A stretch of 62,536 nt of DNA. It comes from a virus. Below the pieces are notes generated by a model that worked only from the letters and a program-made list of their open reading frames with translations, did not search any database and had not been told where the DNA came from. Location: positions 1 through 62,536 of IMG/VR virus record IMGVR_UViG_3300017991_000116; one strand, 5' to 3'. Of this stretch, positions 47,785 through 54,429 are shown piece after piece (position 1 is the stretch's first letter; the number at the start of each line of letters is the position of its first letter). Both the position numbers and the translations under genes were made by a program.

Positions 47785-47812
47785 AACATATCACATGGGA
47801 GGGGATTGTCAA
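47785..47812 (-). promoter_or_regulatory. Promoter of the TTGACA-TATGTT subfamily
   Basis: TTGACA (47807-47812), 16-nt spacer containing CCCATGTGA, TATGTT (47785-47790). It shares GTGATATGTT with the promoters at 48882 and 53018. Confidence 0.75.
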
Positions 47813-47831
47813 GAGGAAGTCGAAAGAAAGA

Positions 47832-48344
47832 TCACTTTTCTTGTCCGTGCATCGCTTCTAGCTCTTTCACCGCGTGTTTCTGCTCGTCCTCGAGCCAGTT
47901 GGGCAGCCACTCGGGGTCCTCGCAGACGTGGTAGTGCGCGTCGTAGAACCACGCGTTGATCTCGTTGAGCTCCTGCGCCTCCCTGTCGGCGACCCGCTGG
48001 CGGCGCGTGCGCTCGAGATAGCCCTCGGGGTCGGGGTGGCCTGGGGGAGCCATGTCGTGGTCCCCGTCGTTGAAGAACCACCCCTGGTCGCGGGCGTGCA
48101 TGCTCGGACCGGTGTAGCCGGGCTTGCCGGCCGCTTCCCAACACGCCTTGTGGTAGCAGGTCCCGCTGTAGGAGTTCTCGCTCTCGTAGCCGACGCGCCC
48201 GTAGCCGTCGTACTCGCCCATGGCGACCTCGCCCCGGTTGGAGACGATGACCGCGTCCTTCATCCATTCAGTCACGGCGCAGGTGGCCTCCTTGCTCAGC
48301 AAGGGGTGGCCGCAACACTCGCAAAGGTAGCTGAAGAACCCCAT
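47832..48344 (-). CDS. Cysteine/histidine-rich protein
   Basis: 170 residues from the ATG at 48344 (GGAGGGTGAG upstream). An N-terminal CECCGH knuckle, then CAVTEW and YSGTCYHKACW (about 75-85), giving a possible treble-clef zinc site; Tyr/Gly-rich middle and acidic helical C-terminus. Probably an early host-interaction protein. Function unknown. Confidence 0.6.
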   Translation of the reverse strand: MGFFSYLCECCGHPLLSKEATCAVTEWMKDAVIVSNRGEVAMGEYDGYGRVGYESENSYSGTCYHKACWEAAGKPGYTGPSMHARDQGWFFNDGDHDMAPPGHPDPEGYLERTRRQRVADREAQELNEINAWFYDAHYHVCEDPEWLPNWLEDEQKHAVKELEAMHGQEK

Positions 48345-48345
48345 C

Positions 48346-48759
48346 TCACCCTCCACAGTCCGCATCGACGTTGTAGTTGTAGTCGTCGTAGTCGTCATAG
48401 TCGGGCTCGTAGTCGGGCCCGTCGCACGCCGCCTCGTTCATGTCGTCGAAGAAGCGCTCCTCGATCCAGCGCTCCTCGGTCTCGGTCAGGTCACGCGCCG
48501 TGAAGTCGGGGTAGCCCTCGACACGCACGTTCGAGATCTCGAAGTCGTACTCCTCGGGGTAGCAGTCCTCGGGGGGACCGGAGAGTCGAGCGGGCTCGTA
48601 GTACCCGTAGCAGTCGCACTCGACCTCGAGGATGACCAGGTCCGCGTCCGCGTCCCGGTGGATGCCTTCCTCGGGAACCAGGACCAGGACCGGGAGCTCG
48701 TACTCGTCGAGCTGGATGGTGGCGTAGCGGTCGATCTCGATGGTGGTGGAAGTGGTCAT
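48346..48759 (-). CDS. Acidic tyrosine-rich protein
   Basis: 137 residues. Beta-type N-terminal half (TIEIDRYATIQLDEYELPVLVLV), then CDCYGYYEP and an end of repeated Asp-Tyr pairs (about 115-132). Net charge is strongly negative. Coupled to the 39-residue leader ORF upstream by ATGA. It could be a DNA or RNA mimic, but no evidence beyond composition. Confidence 0.6.
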   Translation of the reverse strand: MTTSTTIEIDRYATIQLDEYELPVLVLVPEEGIHRDADADLVILEVECDCYGYYEPARLSGPPEDCYPEEYDFEISNVRVEGYPDFTARDLTETEERWIEERFFDDMNEAACDGPDYEPDYDDYDDYNYNVDADCGG

Positions 48760-48875
48760 GTTGTCTCCTCGGTGTCCTGTCCTTGGCCGCGAGCCTGGGA
48801 GCCGACCCCAGCCTTCTCACCACTCACCCTGAAGGGCGTCCCCTGGACCTTTTTGGTGGTGCCCGCGTTGCTCAT
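48756..48875 (-). CDS. 39-residue peptide, leaderless candidate
   Basis: ATG at 48875 lies 6 nt after the -10 box of the 48882-48909 promoter, and the TGA overlaps the next gene's ATG. Basic N-terminal half (SNAGTTKKVQG), acidic end. It could be a real small protein or a translated leader that couples translation of the acidic protein downstream. Confidence 0.5.
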   Translation of the reverse strand: MSNAGTTKKVQGTPFRVSGEKAGVGSQARGQGQDTEETT

Positions 48876-48881
48876 ACCTAG

Positions 48882-48909
48882 AACATATCACATAGGAAGC
48901 GATTGTCAA
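48882..48909 (-). promoter_or_regulatory. Promoter of the TTGACA-TATGTT subfamily
   Basis: TTGACA (48904-48909), 16-nt spacer ending TATGTGA, TATGTT (48882-48887), CTAGGT, ATG. Upstream (about 48913-48935) is an A-rich segment with AAAAGATCA repeated twice, resembling an UP element. Confidence 0.75.
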
Positions 48910-48961
48910 GGCAGAACTGATCTTTTATTGATCTTTTCTTGAACGCCTAGGAAACAAGGCG

Positions 48962-49024
48962 AAAAATGCCCATCGGCACGACAGGGCGAGGGGGGTGGGG
49001 GCAGTAACCCTGGAACCGATGGGC
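48962..49024 (-). terminator. Structured terminator with C-rich apical loop
   Basis: Minus strand: a perfect 9-bp outer stem GCCCATCGG/CCGATGGGC (49016-49024 and 48968-48976), an inner CAGGG/CCCTG stem and a loop rich in C, followed by ATTTTT. It ends the operon whose last gene stops at 49063. The size and inner stem are unusual for a simple terminator; a small RNA is an alternative. Confidence 0.65.
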
Positions 49025-49062
49025 GGAGGCAAGGAACGAGCCTCGCCGATCACTGTATCACA

Positions 49063-49305
49063 TCAGGAGGCGAGAGCTGCGAAAAGATCCTGGGCGTGCT
49101 CGAGCGAAGTGCACGGGGTGTTGGTCGGCTTCTTCTGGCAGGCGCGGCACAGCTTGGCAGGCTCGAGGCCGGCGAAGGCGCGGCCGCAGCAACTCGAGAC
49201 CCAGACCGTCTCGGCTCCCGTCTCGAAGAACGGCTCGCAGAGCCGCCGTGCAAACTCCCTCGGATCGCCCTTGATCTCTAGCTTCTGTAGTTCGGAGTTT
49301 TCCAT
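49063..49305 (-). CDS. Small cysteine-rich protein
   Basis: 80 residues. CC pair and CRAC (about 39-55) suggest a metal site; helical N-terminus. The ATG at 49305 follows the thyX stop with 1 nt between. Last gene of the thyX operon. Confidence 0.55.
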   Translation of the reverse strand: MENSELQKLEIKGDPREFARRLCEPFFETGAETVWVSSCCGRAFAGLEPAKLCRACQKKPTNTPCTSLEHAQDLFAALAS

Positions 49306-49306
49306 C

Positions 49307-50284
49307 TCATGTCCTCCACATCTGTTCGAAGTGCTCGGGCTCGAGCGCCTTGCTCATGTTCAGGATGAAGTCGGTCCTGCTCGACTCACGGAGTTTGCCG
49401 AGGAACTCCTCGACCTCCCGCTGGGTGCCGAGGATGCGCTCGAGCTCCTTGAGGCTCCACTCCTCGGCAGGGCGGTCGGTCCCGTAGACGACCGGCGAGC
49501 GGACCCCCAGCTTGGTGACCTCGAACCCCTGCCGGATGATCTCCATCTCCATCCGGCTGAAGGTGACCGCGTCGAACTGGTAGTCGAGCCACGCCTGGAA
49601 CGAGATGGGCGCGAGCCGCTTGGTCATCCCGGCGATGACATTGGCGTACTGCCGCATCTCCCACTGGGCGTGCTCCTCGCACCGGAGCCCCAGGAAGTGC
49701 AGCAGGTTGTGGAGGTCTATCTTCCAGAACCAGTGCGTGTACGTGCTCAGCGGCAGGTCGATTCTCGCGAGCTCCTTGGCGAAGTCGTTCGCGGTGGCCC
49801 ACTCATATAGGTTCTGCGTGTCCTTCCGGTTGCTCCACAGACCCTTGGTCCAGTCGTTGATCTCCTCGGTCTTGAGCCCACCGTCCCGGCCCTGCTTGTT
49901 CGTCTTGCTCTGACGGAGGATGTGCTGCGGCTCGGGGGTGTAGAACACCATCGGCATGATGGAGTACCTGCCGCTCATCTCGTTGAGCGATGCCGTGCGG
50001 TGCCGCACCCACTGACGGGCCACGAACAGCGGCATGCCGCAGTGCAACTTGATCTCGGTCATCTCGAACGGTGACGTGTGCCGGTTGCGCCGCATGTACC
50101 GGAGCAGCCCCTCGGTGTCGCTCTTCTTGCGGGGCTTGGCCCGGTAGCTCGTCCGAGCTGCCTCCTCGTTGGCACCGTCCCCGCCCATGTAGTCCTTCAG
50201 GGCGACGAACCCGTGGTCCAAGACTGGGAAGTAGCGGTCGAGCAGTTCCTCAGCCTCGGGAATCGTCGGTCGTTTGGTTTCCAT
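49307..50284 (-). CDS. thyX: Flavin-dependent thymidylate synthase
   Basis: 325 residues. The ThyX signature appears as RHRTASLNEMSGRYS (94-108), with upstream HTSPFEMTEIKLHCGMPLFV and a downstream QYANVIAGMTKRLAPISFQAW flavin/substrate region. It makes dTMP from dUMP with FAD, folate and NADPH. Works with the phage dCMP deaminase and dNMP kinase. About 80 residues longer than many bacterial ThyX, the extra lying at the C-terminus. Confidence 0.95.
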   Translation of the reverse strand: METKRPTIPEAEELLDRYFPVLDHGFVALKDYMGGDGANEEAARTSYRAKPRKKSDTEGLLRYMRRNRHTSPFEMTEIKLHCGMPLFVARQWVRHRTASLNEMSGRYSIMPMVFYTPEPQHILRQSKTNKQGRDGGLKTEEINDWTKGLWSNRKDTQNLYEWATANDFAKELARIDLPLSTYTHWFWKIDLHNLLHFLGLRCEEHAQWEMRQYANVIAGMTKRLAPISFQAWLDYQFDAVTFSRMEMEIIRQGFEVTKLGVRSPVVYGTDRPAEEWSLKELERILGTQREVEEFLGKLRESSRTDFILNMSKALEPEHFEQMWRT

Positions 50285-50534
50285 TCAAGTCCTCCAACTT
50301 CTCGAGCACGCGCTCGAGCTCACGTTTGAAGGGCGCGGCGCTCCGGTCCTCCCCGTCGCGCATTCGGCCCATGTAACAGGTCAGGTTGTACACGAACATG
50401 TCCTCGAACTTCCGGGCGTCCTCGTGGTCGCGCATCAGTTCGCAGAACCGGTTCACGAAGTCGAAAACTTCCTGCCGTAGCTGGCGTTTCAGGTTGGTGT
50501 CGAGGCTGGTGTCCATGTGGCGGATGTGGCTCAT
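50250..50534 (-). CDS. Small helical protein upstream of thyX
   Basis: 94 residues, ATG at 50534 overlapping the preceding stop (ATGA). Helical and highly charged (LKRQLRQEVFDFVNRFCEL, FKRELERVLEKLEDL). Its 3' end overlaps thyX by 35 nt, so it probably couples thyX translation. Function unknown. Confidence 0.5.
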   Translation of the reverse strand: MSHIRHMDTSLDTNLKRQLRQEVFDFVNRFCELMRDHEDARKFEDMFVYNLTCYMGRMRDGEDRSAAPFKRELERVLEKLEDLNGNQTTDDSRG

Positions 50535-51076
50535 AGCTTCCCCGTCCGGAGCCAGTTGTTGAGATGCCCGACCAGACGGAAGACCTGGTCGTGGGTGATG
50601 GGCAGTTCCTTGTTCCGGGGACCGAACCACAGACGCTCGGAGCCCCCGACGATGTCCTCGAACATCCGGAATGGCTCCTTGTGCGGCCCCGCCAAGAAGG
50701 TGAGCACGGCCCGGCCGAGAACGTCGCGACTGCGCTCGAGCACCTTCTTGCGCCACCTGACCTTCCATCTGATTTCGGGCGGCCAGCACTTGCAGTCGAA
50801 GGGCTTCTGTCCGCACGTCGCGCAGTCGAGCAGTCCGTTGAGCGGGACGTAGATGGGAGAAGGCGGGTTGTCTCGAGGCTCGATCCCAGGCAGGAGTTTG
50901 CCGCAGTACGGGCAGAAGCTCGGGGCCGCAGCTCCTCGCTTCGTGTCCAGCACCCACTTGGGGAACCAGTCCTCGAGCGGCTTGTTGTCGATGATGTCCT
51001 CGGCGACCGACAGCCGGATGGCCTGGTCGGTCTGCATGCGCTTGCAGCAGCCGGGATCGATGAAGAAGTTGCGCAT
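50531..51076 (-). CDS. Zinc-binding protein
   Basis: 181 residues. CPYC (about 55-58), CATC (about 85-88) and CKC around 95 indicate one or two zinc sites. The second half is Trp/Arg-rich (IRWKVRWRKKVLERSR) and may bind nucleic acid. Member of a run of coupled small genes from 52212 to thyX. Confidence 0.6.
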   Translation of the reverse strand: MRNFFIDPGCCKRMQTDQAIRLSVAEDIIDNKPLEDWFPKWVLDTKRGAAAPSFCPYCGKLLPGIEPRDNPPSPIYVPLNGLLDCATCGQKPFDCKCWPPEIRWKVRWRKKVLERSRDVLGRAVLTFLAGPHKEPFRMFEDIVGGSERLWFGPRNKELPITHDQVFRLVGHLNNWLRTGKL

Positions 51077-51561
51077 CAGATCATGTGCAGCGTGTCGCCC
51101 GGTTCGGGGTCCTTCTGTGGAGGAAGCAGCGGCGCCAGACCCAGTCCGATGTTCTTGCCCCCTACCTCGATGAAGCTCAGCTTCCAGAGCTGGCCGGTGG
51201 TGCTCTTGAGGATGGCCCCTGGCGGCACGAGGTCGGTGTCAGAACGCGCTCCCACCGACACGACGAGCCCTCGGCCCTTGATGCGGTAGACGGCCTTCAC
51301 GGGGTAGTGCTGCGCCTTCAGGGCCTTCTCGGCACGGCGTACGACGATCAGGATCTTGTGGGCCTCGTCGAAGTCCGAGCTCTGTTCGTTGCCCGTGAGC
51401 TTCTCGAAGGGCCGTTCGATCTGACCCTTCCACAGGTCGACCTTGCGCTTGGGGATGGTGACCGTCCCGTCCTCGTTGAGCGTGCTCACCTTGAAGAGGT
51501 GGCGCATCCAATGAGCCCAGGCGCCGTGGGCGTACTCGGCCAGCATCCTCTTGAGCTTCAT
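51076..51561 (-). CDS. Hypothetical protein
   Basis: 161 residues, start at 51561 overlapping neither motif nor signal. Basic N-terminal helix with His/Trp (YAHGAWAHWMRHLFK), then beta-rich C-terminal half (RGLVVSVGARSDTDLVPPGAIL, WKLSFIEVGGK) that could be a small barrel. Function unknown. Confidence 0.55.
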   Translation of the reverse strand: MKLKRMLAEYAHGAWAHWMRHLFKVSTLNEDGTVTIPKRKVDLWKGQIERPFEKLTGNEQSSDFDEAHKILIVVRRAEKALKAQHYPVKAVYRIKGRGLVVSVGARSDTDLVPPGAILKSTTGQLWKLSFIEVGGKNIGLGLAPLLPPQKDPEPGDTLHMI

Positions 51562-51836
51562 CCCTGCCTCCCGCCCGCACTGGCCTCACTTACGAGGATG
51601 AAGTCGAAGGCGAAGTCGTGCCGGGCCTTGATCCGGAAGCAGAAAGACAGGAGCGGCTCGCACCGGACCTCTTCTCCCTCGGGCAGCAACCCGGCCTCGT
51701 GGTCGTTCAGGAACTGGATAGCAGAGGCGTGCTCTTGTTCCTGGGGCAGGCGCACCTCGCACATCTTCTTGCTCCACACGACCCCGTCCTCGTCGATGCA
51801 GGACGTCCAGACTTCGAAGCGACTCAGATGTCTCAT
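51558..51836 (-). CDS. Small mixed alpha/beta protein
   Basis: 92 residues from the ATG at 51836, which overlaps the upstream stop (ATGA). Beta strands with several aromatic residues (FEVWTSCIDEDGVVW, SFCFRIKARHDFAFDFILV). No motif. Function unknown. Confidence 0.5.
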   Translation of the reverse strand: MRHLSRFEVWTSCIDEDGVVWSKKMCEVRLPQEQEHASAIQFLNDHEAGLLPEGEEVRCEPLLSFCFRIKARHDFAFDFILVSEASAGGRQG

Positions 51837-52018
51837 GACTTCCTCTTCCACAGGGCTTGTTCAAGCTGGGCTTGACTGGCCAGGTTCTCGTTGAGCGCGT
51901 CCTCGAGCGAGCCCTGCTCCTGCTTGAGCTTCGTGAGCTGGCGCTTGAGGGCCTGGACGGTGGGCGCCTTCTTCGCGGGCTGGCGGGGCTGGAGACAGCT
52001 CGGGCACACCTTGCTCAT
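51833..52018 (-). CDS. Small zinc-knuckle/coiled-coil protein
   Basis: 61 residues. CPSC at residues 5-8 followed by a Lys/Pro linker and a coiled coil (VQALKRQLTKLKQEQGSLED). With only one CxxC it would need to dimerise to bind zinc. Function unknown. Confidence 0.5.
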   Translation of the reverse strand: MSKVCPSCLQPRQPAKKAPTVQALKRQLTKLKQEQGSLEDALNENLASQAQLEQALWKRKS

Positions 52019-52212
52019 CGGGCGTCCTCATGATCGGCTGCCTTGGAGTAGTTGGAGTCGATCCAGAGCACGTCGATGGCTTCCTTCCACCGCTCCTTGC
52101 CCATGATGTCGGTGATCAACCCACGTAGGTTGGAGTAGAAGCAGGCGCCGATGATGACGCCGGTCAGGAGCATCCGGCCGCGCAGGTATTCGGGCCTCGG
52201 TTTGTTTGACAT
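52015..52212 (-). CDS. Small single-span membrane protein
   Basis: 65 residues. Hydrophobic segment about 13-35 (MLLTGVIIGACFYSNLRGLI) after a basic N-terminus, then a soluble acidic tail, suggesting an N-in inner-membrane anchor. AGGGG precedes the ATG at 52212, with promoter at 52233-52260. First gene of the operon ending at thyX/49063. Confidence 0.6.
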   Translation of the reverse strand: MSNKPRPEYLRGRMLLTGVIIGACFYSNLRGLITDIMGKERWKEAIDVLWIDSNYSKAADHEDAR

Positions 52213-52232
52213 GTACTGTCCCCTATGCGCCT

Positions 52233-52260
52233 AACATATCGCACGGGACGTGATTGTCAA
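52233..52260 (-). promoter_or_regulatory. Promoter of thyX operon
   Basis: TTGACA (52255-52260), 16-nt spacer, TATGTT (52233-52238). The stop codon of the upstream gene (52257) lies inside the -35 box. Confidence 0.75.
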
Positions 52261-52952
52261 GGCTTGCTACGCTTCTTGCCGCCCTTGCTTCCGTACTTGT
52301 CGAAGATGTCGTCGAGCTTCCCCGAGTAGACGTCGAAGCCGTCGTCCGGATCCGGTTCGACGATGTCGTCGGTCCCTTCGGGGAGCTCCTCGCGCTCGCG
52401 CCGCTCGAGTTGCGCGGCGACGAACTGGTCGTGCTCGTCCCACCACTGTGAGTCGTCCTCGAATTCGACGTCGGGGAACAACCGGCTCGGGGGTGCCTCG
52501 CGGCCGAATTCGAAGCTCGTCTGATGGTTCGGGTAGGTGGGGCCCGAGACGATGCGCGAGACGTTCGCACGGTTCGCGGTCGCCTGGTCGAAGCTCCGCT
52601 CGTAGGAACCGTCCAGCTTGCCGTTCGACTGCGCGCGGCGCATGTCGCTCCACACGTCCATGTACGCGTCGTGCCGCCAGTGTCCCGACTCACGCGTGAC
52701 CTCGTTCTTGAAGTTCGTGTAGTCGATGTCTCCGACGACCCTGCGCATGGCGTTCGCCAGTGCCTTCTTGCCGCACTCGCTTCGCCACGGGTAGTCGGCC
52801 TTGCCGTTGAACCAGATCTTGCCCAGTCGACGGCAGTACTTCTTCTTGAAGTCCACGAGGTCTTGCTTGGCGCGGGCTCGGACCAGACAGACGTTCGGCT
52901 TGTCTCGGTGCGCCACGACGCTCAAGAATGCCCACGGGGTGAAAATCCACAT
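52257..52952 (-). CDS. NADAR-unlike hypothetical protein, Trp/Arg-rich
   Basis: 231 residues from the ATG at 52952 (GAAAGG upstream); a GTG at 52982 would add 10 residues. The N-terminal part (MWIFTPWAFLSVVAHRDKPNVCLVRARA) resembles small phage proteins of unknown function that begin with a MWxF/S-VV-H pattern. The middle is basic, and the C-terminal third is acidic with a Lys/Gly-rich end. No catalytic motif identified. Confidence 0.6.
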   Translation of the reverse strand: MWIFTPWAFLSVVAHRDKPNVCLVRARAKQDLVDFKKKYCRRLGKIWFNGKADYPWRSECGKKALANAMRRVVGDIDYTNFKNEVTRESGHWRHDAYMDVWSDMRRAQSNGKLDGSYERSFDQATANRANVSRIVSGPTYPNHQTSFEFGREAPPSRLFPDVEFEDDSQWWDEHDQFVAAQLERREREELPEGTDDIVEPDPDDGFDVYSGKLDDIFDKYGSKGGKKRSKP

Positions 52953-53017
52953 GTTGAAACCTTTCTGCTCGACTTGCGCCACCGTGGCGCGGGCTATGAG
53001 CTGGCCCTGTTACCTAT

Positions 53018-53045
53018 AACATATCACATGGGCTGTGATTGTCAA
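53018..53045 (-). promoter_or_regulatory. Promoter of the TTGACA-TATGTT subfamily
   Basis: TTGACA (53040-53045), 16-nt spacer containing CCCATGTGA, TATGTT (53018-53023). Nearly the same core as at 47785-47812. Confidence 0.75.
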
Positions 53046-53054
53046 GAAGAATCG

Positions 53055-53333
53055 TCACTGGGACGGCCGGATGCTCTCGAGCACTTCGCGGCGGAAGCGG
53101 CGGAAGGTGCGGGTCGCCTTCTTGTTGAGGAGCTCGTTCGCTCGAGGGAAGACGTACCACTCGTGCAAGGCAGTGACCGCGTCCCCGAAGCGTTCGGTGA
53201 GCTCGGGGCCTTGCGAGTCGATGCCCCACCGGATGACGAAGTCCTTGCCGTCCAGACAGAGTTGATCTTTGGTGATGCCGGGGGAGCCGTCAGGGGTGAC
53301 AGCGCGGTGCTCGAGAAGGACGCGCAGGGGCAT
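53055..53333 (-). CDS. Small hypothetical protein
   Basis: 92 residues, ATG at 53333 overlapping the upstream stop (TGATG). Begins MPLRVLLEHRAVTPDG; ends with a basic helical segment (KKATRTFRRFRREVLESIR). Function unknown. Possibly co-transcribed with the gene at 53333-53683. Confidence 0.5.
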   Translation of the reverse strand: MPLRVLLEHRAVTPDGSPGITKDQLCLDGKDFVIRWGIDSQGPELTERFGDAVTALHEWYVFPRANELLNKKATRTFRRFRREVLESIRPSQ

Positions 53334-53683
53334 CAGTTCTCTTTCACGATGATGGCGTGGTCGGGCTCGCCGTCCCACACCGCGTAGACGCCGCACTTGA
53401 GCAACGTCTCGACGATGATCTTGCCGCACTGCTCGTAGGGCAAGCCGATGACCCCGTTCGGGGTGGGGACCGGGCCGAAGCAGATGGGGTAGCCACCGTC
53501 AGGCGTCCGGTTCTTGACCGCGTCCTCCGTGAAGAACACGCACCCTCGGACCTGGTAGCCCTTCTGGGTGATTTCGACGGCACGCTCACTGATGGCAGCG
53601 GTCGCGTCGTTGTGTCCGACCTTGAGGCCGGGACGGGCGATGAAGCCGTGGTTGCGTAGTCGGTCGAATGCTGCCTTGATCAT
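53333..53683 (-). CDS. Conserved hypothetical protein
   Basis: 116 residues, GAAAGAGAC precedes the ATG at 53683. The pattern (LRNHGFIARPGLKVGHNDATAAI, then VFFTEDAV, YEQCGKIIVETLLKCG, HAIIV) resembles bacterial hypothetical proteins that carry a small alpha/beta domain with a buried Cys. It is the first gene downstream of the tRNA-like structured region, so it may be read from a transcript starting there. Confidence 0.5.
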   Translation of the reverse strand: MIKAAFDRLRNHGFIARPGLKVGHNDATAAISERAVEITQKGYQVRGCVFFTEDAVKNRTPDGGYPICFGPVPTPNGVIGLPYEQCGKIIVETLLKCGVYAVWDGEPDHAIIVKEN

Positions 53684-53704
53684 GTCTCTTTCCTCTCTTG
53701 GTCT

Positions 53705-53841
53705 CGCAGCTTCAGGGAGGCGCCTCAGCAGCTACCGCGTGGGCGTCCCCTACGGTTCTCCCCTGGATCCTTAGACCCTCTAGGTTGAGATTCCCGAGGG
53801 TCGGAGAGCAAGGCTACTCGAGGCGTCTCCCTCAAGCTGCG
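53705..53841 (-). repeat. Long inverted repeat with inner hairpin
   Basis: Arms 53705-53726 and 53820-53841 pair over 22 bp with one C-C mismatch and one G-U pair. The 93-nt interior contains a second perfect 7-bp hairpin (53774-53780 with 53796-53802). It begins only 4 nt after the tRNA-like CCA end. Could be a structured non-coding RNA, processing signal or recombination remnant. Confidence 0.65.
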
Positions 53842-53845
53842 ACTG

Positions 53846-53941
53846 TGGTGGCCCGAGCAGGAATCGAACCTGCTTGTGGTCGTCCGTCCAGCAAATTCAG
53901 TGGGCACCGAGGCTCGACTTCCAACCGACCGACTCCGGACC
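53846..53941 (-). tRNA. tRNA-like gene, 3' half clear, anticodon arm unresolved
   Basis: The minus strand shows a perfect T arm (GCAGG TTCGATT CCTGC, 53857-53873), acceptor strand TCGGGCC, a discriminator A and an encoded CCA (53846-53848). GGTCCGG at 53935-53941 can pair with the acceptor strand (two G-U pairs), and TCGG/TCGA can form a D stem. The 39 nt where anticodon and variable arms should be do not form a canonical 5-bp stem with 7-nt loop. It may be an atypical class II tRNA, a decayed tRNA, or an attachment-site-like tRNA 3' fragment. Confidence 0.5.
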
Positions 53942-53946
53942 GTCGT

Positions 53947-54028
53947 GGGTGGTGGGATCTTGGTTTCGCCGGCCTTATGGAGCGTAGCTCCGTGTGGCCT
54001 CCACCGGGGTTCCCTGACGCTGCCACCC
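53947..54028 (-). other. GC-rich nested stem structure
   Basis: Nested complementary arms: GGGTGG/CCACCC (54023-54028 with 53947-53952), GGCC/GGCC (53996-53999 with 53971-53974) and GGAGC/GCTCC (53979-53983 with 53987-53991, 3-nt loop). This is the region just 5' of the tRNA-like element on the same strand. Confidence 0.4.
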
Positions 54029-54134
54029 AGGCAACGACCTCTCCGAGGTCCGGGGCTTTTTTCGCGGGTGCTACCCCGCTTCTTCATGAGGATCTCGCCA
54101 CCCTCACTAGCCGGCAGCAACCGGCGCGTCCTTG

Positions 54135-54395
54135 TCAGTGACACTCGCACGAGCCTCCCGAGGCGACCATCCTGCCCGCCTTGCGCATGTGCTTGCAAGG
54201 CTTGCGGGCGATGGGGCTCTTCTTCTGGAACCGCCAGTTGGGGCACGTGCAGTAGAAGACCCCGTCCGCGCCGCGTCGGACTTGGTAGACCTTGTTGGGG
54301 TTGGTGAAGGAGGGGATCTCTGCGATGAGTGCTTTTTCCATGGTGGACTCCTTGCCTGACATCGGGGATTCGATCTCTTCAGGCATCGTCTTCAT
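54135..54395 (-). CDS. Small SWIM-type zinc-finger protein
   Basis: 86 residues if started at the ATG at 54395, which is 6 nt after a -10 box; an in-frame ATG at 54341 with AGGAG upstream gives 68 residues. The C-terminal half holds CTCPNW...KPCKHMRKAG, a CxCx(n)CxH SWIM finger like the one at 46783-47154, followed by CECH at the end. Probably nucleic-acid or protein binding. Confidence 0.65.
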   Translation of the reverse strand: MKTMPEEIESPMSGKESTMEKALIAEIPSFTNPNKVYQVRRGADGVFYCTCPNWRFQKKSPIARKPCKHMRKAGRMVASGGSCECH

Positions 54396-54401
54396 GTTTA
54401 G

Positions 54402-54429
54402 AAGATAACACACTGCCAGGGATTGTCAA
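54402..54429 (-). promoter_or_regulatory. Promoter with leaderless geometry
   Basis: TTGACA (54424-54429), 16-nt spacer, TATCTT (54402-54407), CTAAAC, ATG (54395). The TGA of the upstream gene (54426) lies in the -35 box. Confidence 0.7.

Larger units (their letters stand above)
53684..54134. other. Gene-free 450-bp segment rich in RNA-like structure
   Basis: The only stretch over 300 bases without a convincing gene. Read on the minus strand it contains in order a GC-rich structured block (53947-54028), a tRNA-like 3' half (53846-53941) and a 22-bp inverted repeat (53705-53841). Short open frames cross it in several phases, but none has a ribosome site or protein-like composition. Confidence 0.7.

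Noticed and set aside
53846-53941. Canonical tRNA with assignable anticodon
   Set aside because: T arm and CCA are convincing, but I could not place a 5-bp anticodon stem with a 7-nt loop, so no amino acid is assigned.
54036-54062. Plus-strand terminator (GACCTC hairpin with T6)
   Set aside because: The hairpin is separated from the T-run by CGGGGC and there is no plus-strand gene upstream to terminate.
53684-54134. tmRNA
   Set aside because: I found no 5' partner typical of tmRNA and no tag frame ending in an AA-type degron; only the 3' half is tRNA-like.
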